Shown here piece after piece: positions 8,930 through 17,798 of a stretch of 64,000 nucleotides of DNA. Source of the stretch: Anaerolineales bacterium (GTDB taxonomy: Bacteria > Chloroflexota > Anaerolineae > Anaerolineales > UBA11579); contig JAHBVB010000002.1 of assembly GCA_019637805.1 (NCBI GenBank), positions 761,981 through 825,980 of the forward strand. The letters run 5' to 3'. Numbering within the stretch: the first letter of the stretch is position 1; the number at the start of each line of letters is the position of its first letter. The translations under genes and the position numbers were made by a program. The notes under the pieces were generated by a model, which did not search any database, had not been told where the DNA came from, and saw only the letters and a list, made by a program, of their open reading frames with translations.

Positions 8930-10326
8930 CAGCTCTCCAAGTAGCGTAGCGTGGCTTGGTGCTGTTGGGCGCTGATCGCCCCCTGCTCGCGCCAATAGTC
9001 CAGCAGTTCAGGCAAGCGCAGCACGGCGTGCAGGGCCAGGCCGCGCGGGCCAAAAACGTCCTGTCCCTGGGCCTGGCGGTTCACCAGCACCACGATCTCG
9101 CGCACTTTCAGCCCGGCTGCCTGCAGCTTTTCGATGCCTTCGAACTTGCTCTCGCCAGTGGTGACCAGGTCATCGATGACTACGGCGGTCTCACCCGGCT
9201 CGTAGGGCCCTTCCACTACCGAACGCGTGCCGTAATCCTTGCTTTCCTTGCGCGGGTAGACCAGCGGCCAGCCGCCGTGTATGGCAATGGCCGCCCCCAG
9301 CGGCAGGGCCGCGTAGGGCAGCGCCGCCAGCCGGTCAAAGCGCAGGCCGCGCAGCACGGCGCTGTAAGCTGCCGCCGCCCGCGCCAGTGCCGCCGGGTCG
9401 CCCACCAGCCGGCGCAGGTCCAAATAGATCGGCGAGAGCTGCCCGGACTTGAGCTTGAACTCGCCAAATTGCACGCAGCCCAGTCGCAGCAGGTCGTCGG
9501 CCAGCTGTGCATGGCGAAAAACCGACCTGGCCGTCTGGGCTTTGCTGCCTCGCGCCGTGTTCAGCGCCTCGCGCAGTTCGGCTGCCGCAGCGGCCGGGTC
9601 AGCCGTCCGGCTGATGGCCCGTGAGGCTGGCGCCAAGAGCCCCAGCCCATCTTCCCGCAGGCCGGCATGCACTGCTGCTTGCAGATCGCCGCCCTGGGCG
9701 CCGATCCCCGGCGCCAGGATCCACAGCCCTGGCGCCGCGGCGCGCACCGCCGCCAGCTCGGCGGGGTAGGTGGCGCCTACCACCAGGCCTACGTTGCCGT
9801 GCTGGTTCCATTCCTGCGCCAGCCGCGCCACGTGCAGGTACACGGGCTGGCCGCCGGCGCCCAAATCTTGCAGGTCGCCCGCGCCGGGGTTGGAGGTCTT
9901 GCACAGCAGGAAGACGCCCTTGGCCGGGTCTTCCAGAAAGGGCGCCACCGCATCCTGGCCCAGGTAGGGGCTGACGGTCAGCGCACCTGCCTTCAGCTCA
10001 CCAAAGGCGGCCCGCGCATAGGCCGCCGCCGTGCTGCCGATGTCGCCGCGCTTGGCGTCCAGCAGCACGGGGATTCCCTCCGGCACTGCCGCGATCACAT
10101 CTTGCAGCGCCTGCATGCCTGCCGCGCCGAAGACTTCAAAGAAGGCTGAGTTGGGCTTGAAAGCCGCGGCGTAGGGCGCGCTGGCTTCGATCAACCGCAG
10201 GCAAAACTCCCTGGCGGCCGCTGAGCTGGGCTCGCTCAGGTCCTCCCCGTGGGGGTCCAGCCCCACGCACAGCAGGCTATCAACCGCGCGGCAGCGCGCC
10301 TCCAATTGCGCAAAGAATCCCGTCAA
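8929..10326 (-). CDS. pyrFE: Fused orotidine-5'-phosphate decarboxylase / orotate phosphoribosyltransferase
   Basis: A 465-residue fusion of the last two steps of UMP synthesis. Residues 1-265 are an OMP decarboxylase: LCVGLDPHGEDL near 19, FKPNSAFFE near 58 and LLDAKRGDIGSTAAAYA near 89 with the Asp-Lys-Asp catalytic set. Residues 275-465 are an orotate phosphoribosyltransferase with the PRPP loop VVIDDLVTTGESKFEG near 389. The order (decarboxylase first) is the reverse of the eukaryotic UMP synthase. It lies two bases after pyrB and overlaps pyrD. Confidence 0.95.
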   Translation of the reverse strand: MTGFFAQLEARCRAVDSLLCVGLDPHGEDLSEPSSAAAREFCLRLIEASAPYAAAFKPNSAFFEVFGAAGMQALQDVIAAVPEGIPVLLDAKRGDIGSTAAAYARAAFGELKAGALTVSPYLGQDAVAPFLEDPAKGVFLLCKTSNPGAGDLQDLGAGGQPVYLHVARLAQEWNQHGNVGLVVGATYPAELAAVRAAAPGLWILAPGIGAQGGDLQAAVHAGLREDGLGLLAPASRAISRTADPAAAAAELREALNTARGSKAQTARSVFRHAQLADDLLRLGCVQFGEFKLKSGQLSPIYLDLRRLVGDPAALARAAAAYSAVLRGLRFDRLAALPYAALPLGAAIAIHGGWPLVYPRKESKDYGTRSVVEGPYEPGETAVVIDDLVTTGESKFEGIEKLQAAGLKVREIVVLVNRQAQGQDVFGPRGLALHAVLRLPELLDYWREQGAISAQQHQATLRYLES

Positions 10327-10328
10327 GG

Positions 10329-11315
10329 CTATGCCTTTCCCAGCACCATGGCCAGCAAGGCCATGCGCGTGTACATGCCGTACTCCATCTGGCGGAAATA
10401 GGCCGCCCGTGGGTCATCATCTACATCCATGCTGATCTCGCCGACCCGCGGCAGAGGGTGCATTACGATCATCCTTTGCTTGGCGGCTTTCATCGTCTCA
10501 GGCGTGATCACATACAGGTCTTTGAGCTGCTCATACTCTTCCAGGCTGGCGAAGCGCTCTTTCTGCACGCGGGTTACATACAGCACATCGGTCTCCGGCA
10601 AGATGCCGTCCAGCTCGCTGAATGCTTCCTGTTTCACATTCTTCTTGCTCAGCTCGGCTACGATCTCCTCCGGCATCTTCAGCACTTGCGGTGAGACATA
10701 GTTTAGCTTGACGTTGAACAAGGCCAGCAGCCGCGCCAGCGAGTGCACCGTGCGGCCGTTCTTCAGGTCGCCCAGCAAGGTCACACTCAGTCCTTCCGGG
10801 TTGCCCAGCTCCTCAAAGATGGTGAACAGGTCCAACAGCGCCTGAGTGGGGTGCTCACCAATGCCGTCGCCGGCGTTGATGATCGGCTTTTTGGCGTACT
10901 GTGCCGCCAGGGCACAGGAGCCTACTTCTGGATGACGCAGCACGATCACATCCGCATAGCATTCCAGCGTGCGCACCGTGTCGGGCAGCGATTCGCCTTT
11001 GGATACCGAAGAGTACTGCACATTGTTGATCGGGATCACCGAGCCGCCCAGCCGTTCCATCGCCGCCGTGAAGGAGGAGGAAGTCCGCGTGGAAGGTTCG
11101 TAAAACAAATTGGCCAGGATTTTCCCTTTGAGCAGATCGAAGCTGCCAATCCGCTCTACGATGCTGCGCATTTCGTGGGCCACCCGGTAGATGTAGGTCA
11201 GATCCTCCCGGCTGAATTGGTTCACTGAAAGGATGTCCTGCCCGTACAGCGGAGCGTTGCGTTGCTCGCCAAAGGGCAGGCTAAAGGTATTGATCGCACT
11301 GGATAAAGGGGTCAT
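10329..11315 (-). CDS. pyrB: Aspartate carbamoyltransferase, catalytic chain
   Basis: A 328-residue ATCase catalytic chain. Carbamoyl-phosphate and aspartate motifs are [38 protein letters not shown] and MHPLPR. Two starts are possible; I prefer the second ATG (11315) because the bases coding MEEP in the longer form contain GGAGG at ideal spacing. No regulatory chain (PyrI) gene is adjacent, so allosteric nucleotide control of this enzyme is not expected; control may lie in the leader before pyrC. Confidence 0.95.
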   Translation of the reverse strand: MTPLSSAINTFSLPFGEQRNAPLYGQDILSVNQFSREDLTYIYRVAHEMRSIVERIGSFDLLKGKILANLFYEPSTRTSSSFTAAMERLGGSVIPINNVQYSSVSKGESLPDTVRTLECYADVIVLRHPEVGSCALAAQYAKKPIINAGDGIGEHPTQALLDLFTIFEELGNPEGLSVTLLGDLKNGRTVHSLARLLALFNVKLNYVSPQVLKMPEEIVAELSKKNVKQEAFSELDGILPETDVLYVTRVQKERFASLEEYEQLKDLYVITPETMKAAKQRMIVMHPLPRVGEISMDVDDDPRAAYFRQMEYGMYTRMALLAMVLGKA

Positions 11316-11327
11316 AGGTTCCTCCAT

Positions 11328-12386
11328 TTAATGACGAATGGGCCGTCCGCTGCCCGGGGCAGCCCGCAGGCGGCCGTCTTCATAGGCTGTTTGCCCGCGC
11401 AGTGTCACGCGCACCACCCGGCCGTTCACCTGCCAACCCTCGAAGGGCGTCCAGCCGCAGCGGGTGTGCTGCTCGGCTGCGCGGATTTCATAGCGGCTGT
11501 TAAGATCTACCTCCACGTAAGTCTCTGGCTGCTCCGGCAGGCGAAAGATGCGCTGGGGGTTGCTGTGCAGGCGGGCAATGATGTCGTCCAGCGTCAGCCG
11601 GCTCTCGCGGGACGCATTCAGCAGCAGCGGCAGCATGGTCTCCAGCCCAGGGTAACCGGGCGGTGGTGTGGCGCTGTCCTTCTCCTCCAGCGTGTGTGGG
11701 GCGTGGTCCGTGGCGAAGCAGTCCACTACGTCCAGGTTGGCCCACAACGCCTCTTGGTCGGCTTTGCTCGCCAGCCGCGGGCGCACCTCGGCCCGCCCGG
11801 CGCCCAGCGCGGGGATGTCGTCCTCGCACAGGAACAGGTGCTGCGGGCACACCTCGCAGGTCACTTTGAGGCCGGCTTGCTTAGCCGAGCGGATGAGGGC
11901 GATCTCTTCTGCCAGCGAGACGTGGCAAATGTGCACCGGCCGGTCGTGCAGCGCGGCCAGCAGGATGGCCGCCGCCATCGTCTTGCTTTCGGCATGCACA
12001 CACAATGGCCAGTCCTGCGGCCAGGCGGCGAAGTGCGGCAGCCAGTCGCGCATGTCGTCCAGCTTCAAGTCGCCGTAGGTCTGGTCCAGGTATAGCTTCA
12101 GCCCGGCCGCCAAGGGGGCGACGGAGGCGGTTGTGGCCGCATTGCCGCTAGCGCCGCCGATGTACTGGCCGTAATCGCAGTGGGCTTTGCCGGCTGCCAG
12201 CGCCAGGCCGGCCGCCAGCGTTTCGGCCGAATTGATCGTCGGCAGCGTGTTGGGCATCGCCAACACGGTGGTGATGCCGCCGGCCAGCGCCGCCGCCGTG
12301 CCGCTGGCCCAGTCCTCCTTGTGCGTCGCGCCAGGTTCGCGCAGGTGCACATGCACATCGGCCAGGGCGGGCAGGCGCGTCAGCAT
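11328..12386 (-). CDS. pyrC: Dihydroorotase
   Basis: A 352-residue amidohydrolase that closes carbamoyl-aspartate to dihydroorotate. ADVHVHLREPG at 9-19 holds the first metal-binding His pair, KLYLDQTYGD carries the probable carboxylated Lys, then HAESK, HICHVS and DCFATDHAPHTLEEK with the catalytic Asp. The short N-terminus resembles the dihydroorotase module of CAD. Its ATG overlaps the end of the leader-peptide frame (ATGCTGA), and its own ribosome site (GGCGG) is weak, so translation may depend on coupling. Confidence 0.93.
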   Translation of the reverse strand: MLTRLPALADVHVHLREPGATHKEDWASGTAAALAGGITTVLAMPNTLPTINSAETLAAGLALAAGKAHCDYGQYIGGASGNAATTASVAPLAAGLKLYLDQTYGDLKLDDMRDWLPHFAAWPQDWPLCVHAESKTMAAAILLAALHDRPVHICHVSLAEEIALIRSAKQAGLKVTCEVCPQHLFLCEDDIPALGAGRAEVRPRLASKADQEALWANLDVVDCFATDHAPHTLEEKDSATPPPGYPGLETMLPLLLNASRESRLTLDDIIARLHSNPQRIFRLPEQPETYVEVDLNSRYEIRAAEQHTRCGWTPFEGWQVNGRVVRVTLRGQTAYEDGRLRAAPGSGRPIRH

Positions 12387-12475
12387 CGGTCGCCGCCAGG
12401 CACAAAAAAAGCGCCCAAGAGACTGTTCTCTTGGGCGCTGACGTACAGGGGAAGTTGGTGTGGCGTTTCGTGCAT
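12380..12475 (-). CDS. Putative pyr operon leader peptide (31 aa)
   Basis: An open frame of 31 codons starting MHETPHQLPL and ending FFVPGGDRC, with TGA at 12382-12380 inside the pyrC start region. It begins 10 bases downstream of the -10 box, so its mRNA would be almost leaderless. The frame runs without a stop through the whole terminator hairpin and its U run (two Phe codons). This is the arrangement of the E. coli pyrBI leader, where a ribosome close behind RNA polymerase prevents termination when UTP is low. Coding is inferred from layout only. Confidence 0.55.
   Translation of the reverse strand: MHETPHQLPLYVSAQENSLLGAFFVPGGDRC
12404..12438 (-). terminator. Intrinsic terminator in the pyr leader (attenuator)
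   Basis: On the minus strand an 11-bp perfect stem (12438-12428 with 12421-12411) and a 6-base loop are followed by seven U (12410-12404). It lies 40-75 bases after the predicted transcription start and 18 bases before pyrC. A complete terminator between promoter and first gene points to regulated read-through. Confidence 0.85.
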
Positions 12476-12484
12476 GTCCTGCCT

Positions 12485-12512
12485 ATTGTACAAAATCCAG
12501 CGCTTTCGTCAA
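12485..12512 (-). promoter_or_regulatory. pyr operon promoter
   Basis: TTGACG (12512-12507) and TACAAT (12490-12485) with a 16-base spacer form a near-consensus housekeeping promoter on the minus strand. Transcription should start near 12478, just before the leader-peptide ATG. Confidence 0.8.
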
Positions 12513-12582
12513 GCCAGCACAACAACCCATATTGGCAAACTTGTAACAAGCGCAACACCTACAATAGAATCCGGCGGAAGAA

Positions 12583-12614
12583 TCAAACAGGGCCAGGTAT
12601 GCACCCGGCCCTGT
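12583..12614 (-). terminator. Terminator after ino1
   Basis: Stem ACAGGGCC/GGCCCTGT with a 12-base loop followed by TTGATTC on the minus strand, 19 bases past the ino1 stop. It separates ino1 from the pyr promoter. Confidence 0.7.
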
Positions 12615-12632
12615 GATTTGTGTGTTTCAGGT

Positions 12633-13727
12633 TTATTCGGCGATCACGTTTTCGCCCTCAATGAATTCCTCCATGGCTTTACGCGCCAAGTCATCGGGAA
12701 TCTGCTGGGGCGGGGTCTTCATCAGGTAAGCGGACGGCGCGATCAGCGGGCCGCTCATGCCGCGGTCTAGGGCCACTTTGGCGCAGCGCACCGCATCGAT
12801 GACCACGCCAGCCGAGTTGGGCGAGTCCCACACTTCCAGCTTGACCTCGATGTTCAGCGGCACATCCCCAAACGAGCGGCCTTCCAGGCGCATATGCGCC
12901 CATTTGCGGTCGGTCAGCCAGGGCACATAGTCACTGGGGCCGACATGCACATCGTCGGGGTTCATCTCATAGGGCAGCATGCTGGTCACCGCACCGGTCT
13001 TGGAGATCTTCTTCGACTCCAAACGCTCGCGCTCCAGCATGTTGTAAAAGTCCATGTTGCCGCCAAAGTTTAGCTGGTAGGTGTGGTCCAAATGCACGCC
13101 GCGCTCCACGAACAGGCGAGCCAGCTCGCGGTGCGTGATCGTGGCGCCTACCTGGCTCTTGATATCATCGCCGATGATCGGCAGGCCGTGCTCCGCAAAG
13201 CGTTGGCCCCAATACTCCTGGCTGGCGATGAACACCGGGATGCAGTTCACCAGCGCCACGCCGGCTTCCAGGATCTGCTCCACGTACCATTTGGTGGCCA
13301 TTTCGGACCCCACCGGCAGGTAGTTGATCACCACATCTGTTCCAGTTTCCTGCAGGATGCGGGCGATATCCGCCGTGGAGCCCGGCGCCTTCTCCACCAC
13401 CTCCCGTAGGTACTTGCCCAGGCCGTCGTGCGTCATGCCGCGCTGCACCGGCACGCCCAGGTGCGGCACATCAGCGAACTTGATCGTGTTGTTGGGGTAG
13501 GCCCAGATGGCCTCGCTCAGGTCCTTGCCCACCTTGGTGGATACCACATCAAAGGCAGCGCTGAACTCGATATCGCGGATGTGATAGCCGCCCAGATTGA
13601 CATGCATCAAGCCGGGGACTTCATCGGTCTCCGAGGCGTTCTTGTAATACTCTACGCCCTGCACCAAGGAATTTGCGCAGTTGCCGACGCCAATAATGGC
13701 GACGCGTACTTTGGAAGATTTAGACAT
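12633..13727 (-). CDS. ino1: Inositol-1-phosphate (inositol-3-phosphate) synthase
   Basis: A 364-residue synthase converting glucose 6-phosphate to inositol phosphate with NAD, of the short prokaryotic type. [15 protein letters not shown] (10-24) is the NAD loop; [14 protein letters not shown] near 186-199, [11 protein letters not shown] near 218 and [17 protein letters not shown] near 304 are substrate-site segments. AAAGGAGAC lies at good spacing before the ATG and a TATAAT lies about 29 bases upstream. The product may feed inositol phospholipids or compatible solutes. It is monocistronic, ending at the terminator downstream. Confidence 0.93.
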   Translation of the reverse strand: MSKSSKVRVAIIGVGNCANSLVQGVEYYKNASETDEVPGLMHVNLGGYHIRDIEFSAAFDVVSTKVGKDLSEAIWAYPNNTIKFADVPHLGVPVQRGMTHDGLGKYLREVVEKAPGSTADIARILQETGTDVVINYLPVGSEMATKWYVEQILEAGVALVNCIPVFIASQEYWGQRFAEHGLPIIGDDIKSQVGATITHRELARLFVERGVHLDHTYQLNFGGNMDFYNMLERERLESKKISKTGAVTSMLPYEMNPDDVHVGPSDYVPWLTDRKWAHMRLEGRSFGDVPLNIEVKLEVWDSPNSAGVVIDAVRCAKVALDRGMSGPLIAPSAYLMKTPPQQIPDDLARKAMEEFIEGENVIAE

Positions 13728-13755
13728 TTGTCTCCTTTGCTGTGGTTCTTGGGGG

Positions 13756-13800
13756 ATTATAACCCTAGCATTCCAGCTGGCTGTCGGATGGCGTTATGAT
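13756..13800. promoter_or_regulatory. Divergent promoters for ino1 and the DinB-like gene
   Basis: On the minus strand TATAAT (13761-13756) serves ino1; its -35 is weak. On the plus strand TATGAT (13795-13800) ends seven bases before the GTG at 13807, with a poor -35 (TTCCAG, 13771-13776). The two promoters overlap, so they may compete. Confidence 0.55.
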
Positions 13801-13806
13801 TGCAGC

Positions 13807-14367
13807 GTGAACCCTTATTCGCTTTCGGAGATCCACGCCAGCCTTGTCGACATGGACCGCCAGGTATATGAATACTTTGCCGGCATCCCCAGCCAGGATT
13901 TCTTCCAACACCCAGCTGGGGTTTGGTCCCCGGCGGAGAACTTGGCCCATCTAAGTATTTCTGTGCGTCCGGTCACGCTGGCTTTGCGTGTGCCTCGCCG
14001 CGTGTCTGGTTTGATTTGGGGCTCACCGGGCCACAGCCGCCCATTCCCTGAGCTGGTGGCAGCCTACCGGGCCGCGTTGGGACAGGGAGGCGTTGCCCCG
14101 GCCCAATTTGTGGCCGAGGTGGACGACCAACCCGCCGACCCGCAGGCCGCCCAGCAAAAGCTTCTGGAGAGCTGGCGCAAGGATGCTTCCCGCTTGGAAG
14201 CCGCAGCCGCCACTTGGCAGGATGAAGACTTGGACAAGGCAGCTGTGCCACACCCTCTGCTGGGCAAGCTCACCCTGCGCGAACTGTTGTTTTTCACGCT
14301 CTATCACAACTTGCATCACATCAATGACGTCCGTGGGCTCTTGGGAGCGTCCCCGCTGGAATGGTGA
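13807..14367 (+). CDS. DinB-like four-helix (DinB_2) family protein
   Basis: A 186-residue protein with the helical-bundle pattern of the DinB/YfiT-like superfamily, unrelated to DNA polymerase DinB. The GVWSPAENLAHLS motif (about 39-51) and FTLYHNLHHINDV near 165-177 supply the His residues that bind a metal in this superfamily, whose members are often thiol transferases. The GTG start is placed at the expected transcription start, so the mRNA should be leaderless. It is followed after four bases by a DUF1801-type gene. Confidence 0.7.
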   Translation: MNPYSLSEIHASLVDMDRQVYEYFAGIPSQDFFQHPAGVWSPAENLAHLSISVRPVTLALRVPRRVSGLIWGSPGHSRPFPELVAAYRAALGQGGVAPAQFVAEVDDQPADPQAAQQKLLESWRKDASRLEAAAATWQDEDLDKAAVPHPLLGKLTLRELLFFTLYHNLHHINDVRGLLGASPLEW

Positions 14368-14371
14368 ACCG

Positions 14372-14770
14372 ATGATGAATGTCCGCAAAACAATTTCAGA
14401 AGACTTGGAAGACTTCCTGTCCAACTATGCGCCGGATGTGCGCAATCTGGCTCTGGCCCTGCGTGAGCGTATCTTCGATATTGAGCCGCGTGTCAAAGAG
14501 CAAATTGATATCAAAGCCAGCCTGCTGGGTTACGGTTACGCCGACACGTACAAGCACATCATTTGCGTCGTGATTCTCTACAGCGAGTACGTCAACCTGG
14601 GCTTTCCGCGTGGTGTCGACATGCCTGACCCCGAAGGTCTGCTGCAGGGTACCGGGAAATACGCCCGCCACATGAAGATCGGTGCTCTGGCAGATGTGGA
14701 GGCGCCTGAAGTGGCTGCGCTGCTCCAAGCGGCTGTGGACCTGACGCCGTTTCCTGGCGAGGAAGATTAA
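14372..14770 (+). CDS. DUF1801-like protein
   Basis: A 132-residue protein beginning MMNVRKTISE (a second ATG is at 14375) and resembling the DUF1801/YdhG fold: a helical N-terminus (LALALRERIFDIEP), then strands with YGYADTYKHIICVVIL and a basic GTGKYARHMKI segment. Family members have been proposed to bind iron or heme, but no ligand residues can be assigned here. It is co-transcribed with the DinB-like gene and ends at a strong terminator. Confidence 0.6.
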   Translation: MMNVRKTISEDLEDFLSNYAPDVRNLALALRERIFDIEPRVKEQIDIKASLLGYGYADTYKHIICVVILYSEYVNLGFPRGVDMPDPEGLLQGTGKYARHMKIGALADVEAPEVAALLQAAVDLTPFPGEED

Positions 14771-14772
14771 AT

Positions 14773-14804
14773 AAACAGAGGCCGCTTTTCAGCGGCCTCT
14801 GTTT
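14773..14804. terminator. Bidirectional terminator
   Basis: A 14-bp perfect stem (AAACAGAGGCCGCT and its complement) with a TTTC loop and T/A runs on both sides. It lies between the convergent DUF1801-like gene and the NBR1-Ig lipoprotein gene and serves both. Confidence 0.85.
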
Positions 14805-14821
14805 GTATGCATAGACTTGAG

Positions 14822-15424
14822 CTAAGGAACCTTGATCACAACTGACAAATAGCCAAAAGCCTGTCCGCTGGCATTCGCCAACGCCCACCAACCGGTATAG
14901 TCACCGGCCGTGGCGGGGGCCGTCAGAGTTACTGATATTTCCGTGCTGCCACCAGAAGGCACTGCCACGCTGAGCGGTTGGCCGCTGGTGCCGCCCATTT
15001 GATCGCCGCTGCTGTAGATCAGCGTATAGCTGGTGGACCACTCGCAGGTACCCGCGTTGCGCACCTGCCAGGTTTTGGTGAACGGCGTATTGGCCGCGAT
15101 CTCTTCACCATCGCTCACCGTCACATCCGCCAGGAAGCCCATCACATCACAGGTGCCGCCTGTGCCGGTCCCCGCGCCGCCCGCTGCCGGGCTGGTTGGC
15201 GTGAACAGCGGTGTCTCGGTGACATCAGGCGTGCTGGTGGGTGGCTCTGTGTTGGTCGGGCTGGGGGTCAGCAAGGCCACCTGGGTATATTGCGCGTGCA
15301 CGGTGGTGACTGCATCGCCCACCGCCTGCGTCACCGTGGCTTGCAGATCCGCTTCAGACAGGCCGCAGGCGCTCAGCAGCATGGCCGCAGCCAAAAATAT
15401 CGGGATCAATAGGGTTCTTTTCAT
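14822..15424 (-). CDS. Lipoprotein with NBR1-like Ig domain
   Basis: A 200-residue exported lipoprotein: signal peptide with lipobox LSAC and Cys20, a Thr/Pro-rich linker (about 50-85), then a beta-sandwich of about 105 residues. The sandwich shows the Trp signature of the NBR1 immunoglobulin-like domain (FTKTWQVRNAGTCEWSTSY, PLSVAVPSGGSTEISV, GDYTGWWALAN). Such domains are common in chloroflexal surface lipoproteins; the partner is unknown. AAGGAGG precedes the ATG at good spacing. Confidence 0.8.
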   Translation of the reverse strand: MKRTLLIPIFLAAAMLLSACGLSEADLQATVTQAVGDAVTTVHAQYTQVALLTPSPTNTEPPTSTPDVTETPLFTPTSPAAGGAGTGTGGTCDVMGFLADVTVSDGEEIAANTPFTKTWQVRNAGTCEWSTSYTLIYSSGDQMGGTSGQPLSVAVPSGGSTEISVTLTAPATAGDYTGWWALANASGQAFGYLSVVIKVP

Positions 15425-15510
15425 CAGGCCTCCTTAATCTCAAATCAGCCAACGCATTGTACCCAGCCCAGCCCGCAGACTGAGCGCATTAATTTGGCGC
15501 TTATCTATAC

Positions 15511-15545
15511 AAAAAAAACGGCGGGCCATTGGCCCGCCGTTTTTC
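15511..15545 (-). terminator. Terminator of the M32 carboxypeptidase gene
   Basis: Stem ACGGCGGGCC/GGCCCGCCGT with a 3-base loop. On the minus strand it follows the carboxypeptidase stop directly and ends in a run of eight T. Confidence 0.9.
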
Positions 15546-17051
15546 TTAGAGCGTATACAGTTCGCCGTATTTTGTTTTTAGATACTGGATGTACGGCTCG
15601 ATGCGTAGGGGACCGCCAGTCACCCGCTCGATCAGCTCGTTCGGAGTGAACTTGGAGCCGTGCCGGTACAAGTTGTCCTTCAGCCAACTGTGCAGTGTGC
15701 CGAACTGGCCTTGGCCGGTCTGCTGGGGAATGTCTGGGTGTGCCTTGAGCGCTGCGTCGTAAAACAACGCGCTCATAATGTTGCCCAGGGTGTAGCCTTG
15801 AAACTCTCCGCCGATCGCGCCGCCATACCAGTGCACATCTTGCAGCACGCCGTCCACATCACTGGGGGCGTGAATGCCCAGGTCGGCCTGGTAACGGGCG
15901 TGCCAGGCTTCCGGCAAGTCCTTAACTTCCAGCTTGCCTTCGAGCAGCTCCAGCTCCAGCTCGAAGCGCAGCATCACATGCAGGTTGTAGGTCACCTCGT
16001 CGGCATCCGTGCGGATCAGGGAGCGTGAGACTTTGTTGATCGCCCGATAGAACTCGTCCAGCGAGACTCTGTTCAGCTGGCCGGGGAACTGCTTCTGCAG
16101 CTTGGGGTAGTAATGCTCCCAGAAGCCGCGGCTGCGACCGATGATGTTCTCCCAGGTGCGTGATTGGCTCTCGTGCACACCGGAGGACGTGCCGCCCGCC
16201 AGTGGTGTACCTTCCAGGGCCGGGTCAATGCCCAACTCATACAGGGCATGGCCGGTCTCGTGCAGCGTGCTAAACAGCGCGTCGGAGAGGTCGCCTTCCT
16301 GCACGCGTGTGGTGATGCGCACATCGTCAATGGCGAAGCTGGTCATGAACGGGTGCGGGCTTTTGTCCTGGCGGCCCCGGTTGAAGTCGAAGCCATAGTC
16401 CTTGGCAACCTGCATGCCGAAAGCCAGCTGTTCGTCCTCCGGGTAGCCAGCGCGCAGCGGGCTGTCATCCGCCATTGCCTGTTCGGTGATGGTCTTGACC
16501 AGCGGTACCAGCTGTTCGCGCAACTCGCCGAAGACGCGGCGGATGTCAGATGCCTTCATGCCCGGGTCGGGTCCGTCGATCAGCGGGTCGGCGATGTGCT
16601 CGTATCCGGGGAAGAAGTTGGCGTATTCGCGACTCAGGTCAAGCGTGGTCTTGAGCTTGTCTTCCACGGCTTTGAAGTTGTTGGCGGGGCGTGCTTCGGT
16701 CCAAGCCTGGTAGCTCACGGCAGAATGGGTGCTAAATTTCGCTACCCAAGCCGGTGGCACTTTGACGGCCTTTTCGTAATCGCTGCGCGTCTTGCGGATC
16801 AGCGCCGCGTCATCAGAGTCGTAGGGCAGGCCTTCAGCGTAGGGCTGCAGTTCATCCAGCAGCTTGCCGATCGCCGGGTCGGTGAACTTCTCCTGGCTTA
16901 AACTGGCCAGAGTCGCCATCTGGCGGCCGCGGCTGTTGGCTCCGGCGGGAGGCATAAAGGTGGCCTGGTCCCAGCCTAGTACGGCGGTGGCGCTATTTAG
17001 GTTGGAGACTTCTTCGAGCCGCGTTTTCAGTTCTTTCAGTTTCTTTTCCAT
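15546..17051 (-). CDS. M32 family metallocarboxypeptidase
   Basis: A 501-residue cytoplasmic carboxypeptidase (Taq type) that trims amino acids from peptide C-termini. HETGH at 264-268 gives the two zinc His and the catalytic Glu, and HESQSR at 293-298 supplies the Glu ligand that defines M32. Length is normal for the family and no signal peptide is present. It follows the TetR gene by 10 bases, so the two are probably co-transcribed, ending at the terminator downstream. Confidence 0.95.
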   Translation of the reverse strand: MEKKLKELKTRLEEVSNLNSATAVLGWDQATFMPPAGANSRGRQMATLASLSQEKFTDPAIGKLLDELQPYAEGLPYDSDDAALIRKTRSDYEKAVKVPPAWVAKFSTHSAVSYQAWTEARPANNFKAVEDKLKTTLDLSREYANFFPGYEHIADPLIDGPDPGMKASDIRRVFGELREQLVPLVKTITEQAMADDSPLRAGYPEDEQLAFGMQVAKDYGFDFNRGRQDKSPHPFMTSFAIDDVRITTRVQEGDLSDALFSTLHETGHALYELGIDPALEGTPLAGGTSSGVHESQSRTWENIIGRSRGFWEHYYPKLQKQFPGQLNRVSLDEFYRAINKVSRSLIRTDADEVTYNLHVMLRFELELELLEGKLEVKDLPEAWHARYQADLGIHAPSDVDGVLQDVHWYGGAIGGEFQGYTLGNIMSALFYDAALKAHPDIPQQTGQGQFGTLHSWLKDNLYRHGSKFTPNELIERVTGGPLRIEPYIQYLKTKYGELYTL

Positions 17052-17061
17052 GGGTAGTCCT

Positions 17062-17754
17062 TTAGATGAATTGGGGGTGGAGGCGCAAATTGTAGCTAAG
17101 CAAGCCGGAGGGAGCCCGCCCGGCAGCCGCCCGCTGCGGGCTGGCCAACGGCTCTGGCTTGACGGGTAGATAGGCTTGCAAATTGGCGGTGATCAGCGGC
17201 AGCACCTGGCGCACCAGCTCCGCCACCGGCTGTCGTTTGTTTTGCTGGCTCCACTGGAATGCCGCGCCATAGATGGCCCAGCTGGTCACCATGGCGGTTT
17301 GCTGCACAGAGGCTTGCTGCGGGCGGTTAGGTTTGCTGGTCTCCAGACGCTGCAGCAGCAGAGTGTAAATCTCGTCCTTGATTTGCTTTTCGGACAAAGC
17401 CTGCATTTGGCCGCGTGGGGCAGGGCAGTGCTTTTCATAGCCCTCGAGCAGCCCACAGACCACCCGCAGCATCTTTTCGATCATCTCGGTCAGGCCGGGG
17501 TCGGCGCTCAGCTCCGCGTGCAGTTGGGTGCGTACCAGGCTGCGGATGGAATACTCCAGCAGGGAGAATTTGTCCTGGAAATGCGCATAGAAAGTAGCCC
17601 GGTTCAAGGTGGCGCGCTCGGCGATCTCACTGACCGTGATCGACTCGAAACTTTTCTCGCCCATCAGTTCGTTGAGCGCATCAATCAGCAGATTGCGCGT
17701 GCGCGTGATGCGCGGGTCCTCGCGCTCGGTAGTGGCAAGTTGGTTAATCAACAT
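17062..17754 (-). CDS. TetR/AcrR family transcriptional regulator
   Basis: A 230-residue repressor. The N-terminal helix-turn-helix is ITVSEIAERATLNRATFYAHFQDK (about 39-62), preceded by the usual helix 1 (RTRNLLIDALNEL). The C-terminal ligand domain resembles the TetR_C group found in YfaZ/DhaS-like regulators, and a basic/Pro-rich tail follows. It is divergent from the DoxX genes, with two inverted repeats in the shared 114-base gap, so it probably represses them and itself. The ligand is unknown. Confidence 0.85.
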   Translation of the reverse strand: MLINQLATTEREDPRITRTRNLLIDALNELMGEKSFESITVSEIAERATLNRATFYAHFQDKFSLLEYSIRSLVRTQLHAELSADPGLTEMIEKMLRVVCGLLEGYEKHCPAPRGQMQALSEKQIKDEIYTLLLQRLETSKPNRPQQASVQQTAMVTSWAIYGAAFQWSQQNKRQPVAELVRQVLPLITANLQAYLPVKPEPLASPQRAAAGRAPSGLLSYNLRLHPQFI

Positions 17755-17798
17755 TCTTGGCCTTTTGTCGCATAGCGAACATACTCGGTTCTTTGTTG

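Noticed and set aside
12404..12475. A PyrR-binding loop in the pyr leader
   Set aside because: The conserved PyrR loop sequence is not visible and no antiterminator pairing was found, so I prefer ribosome coupling.
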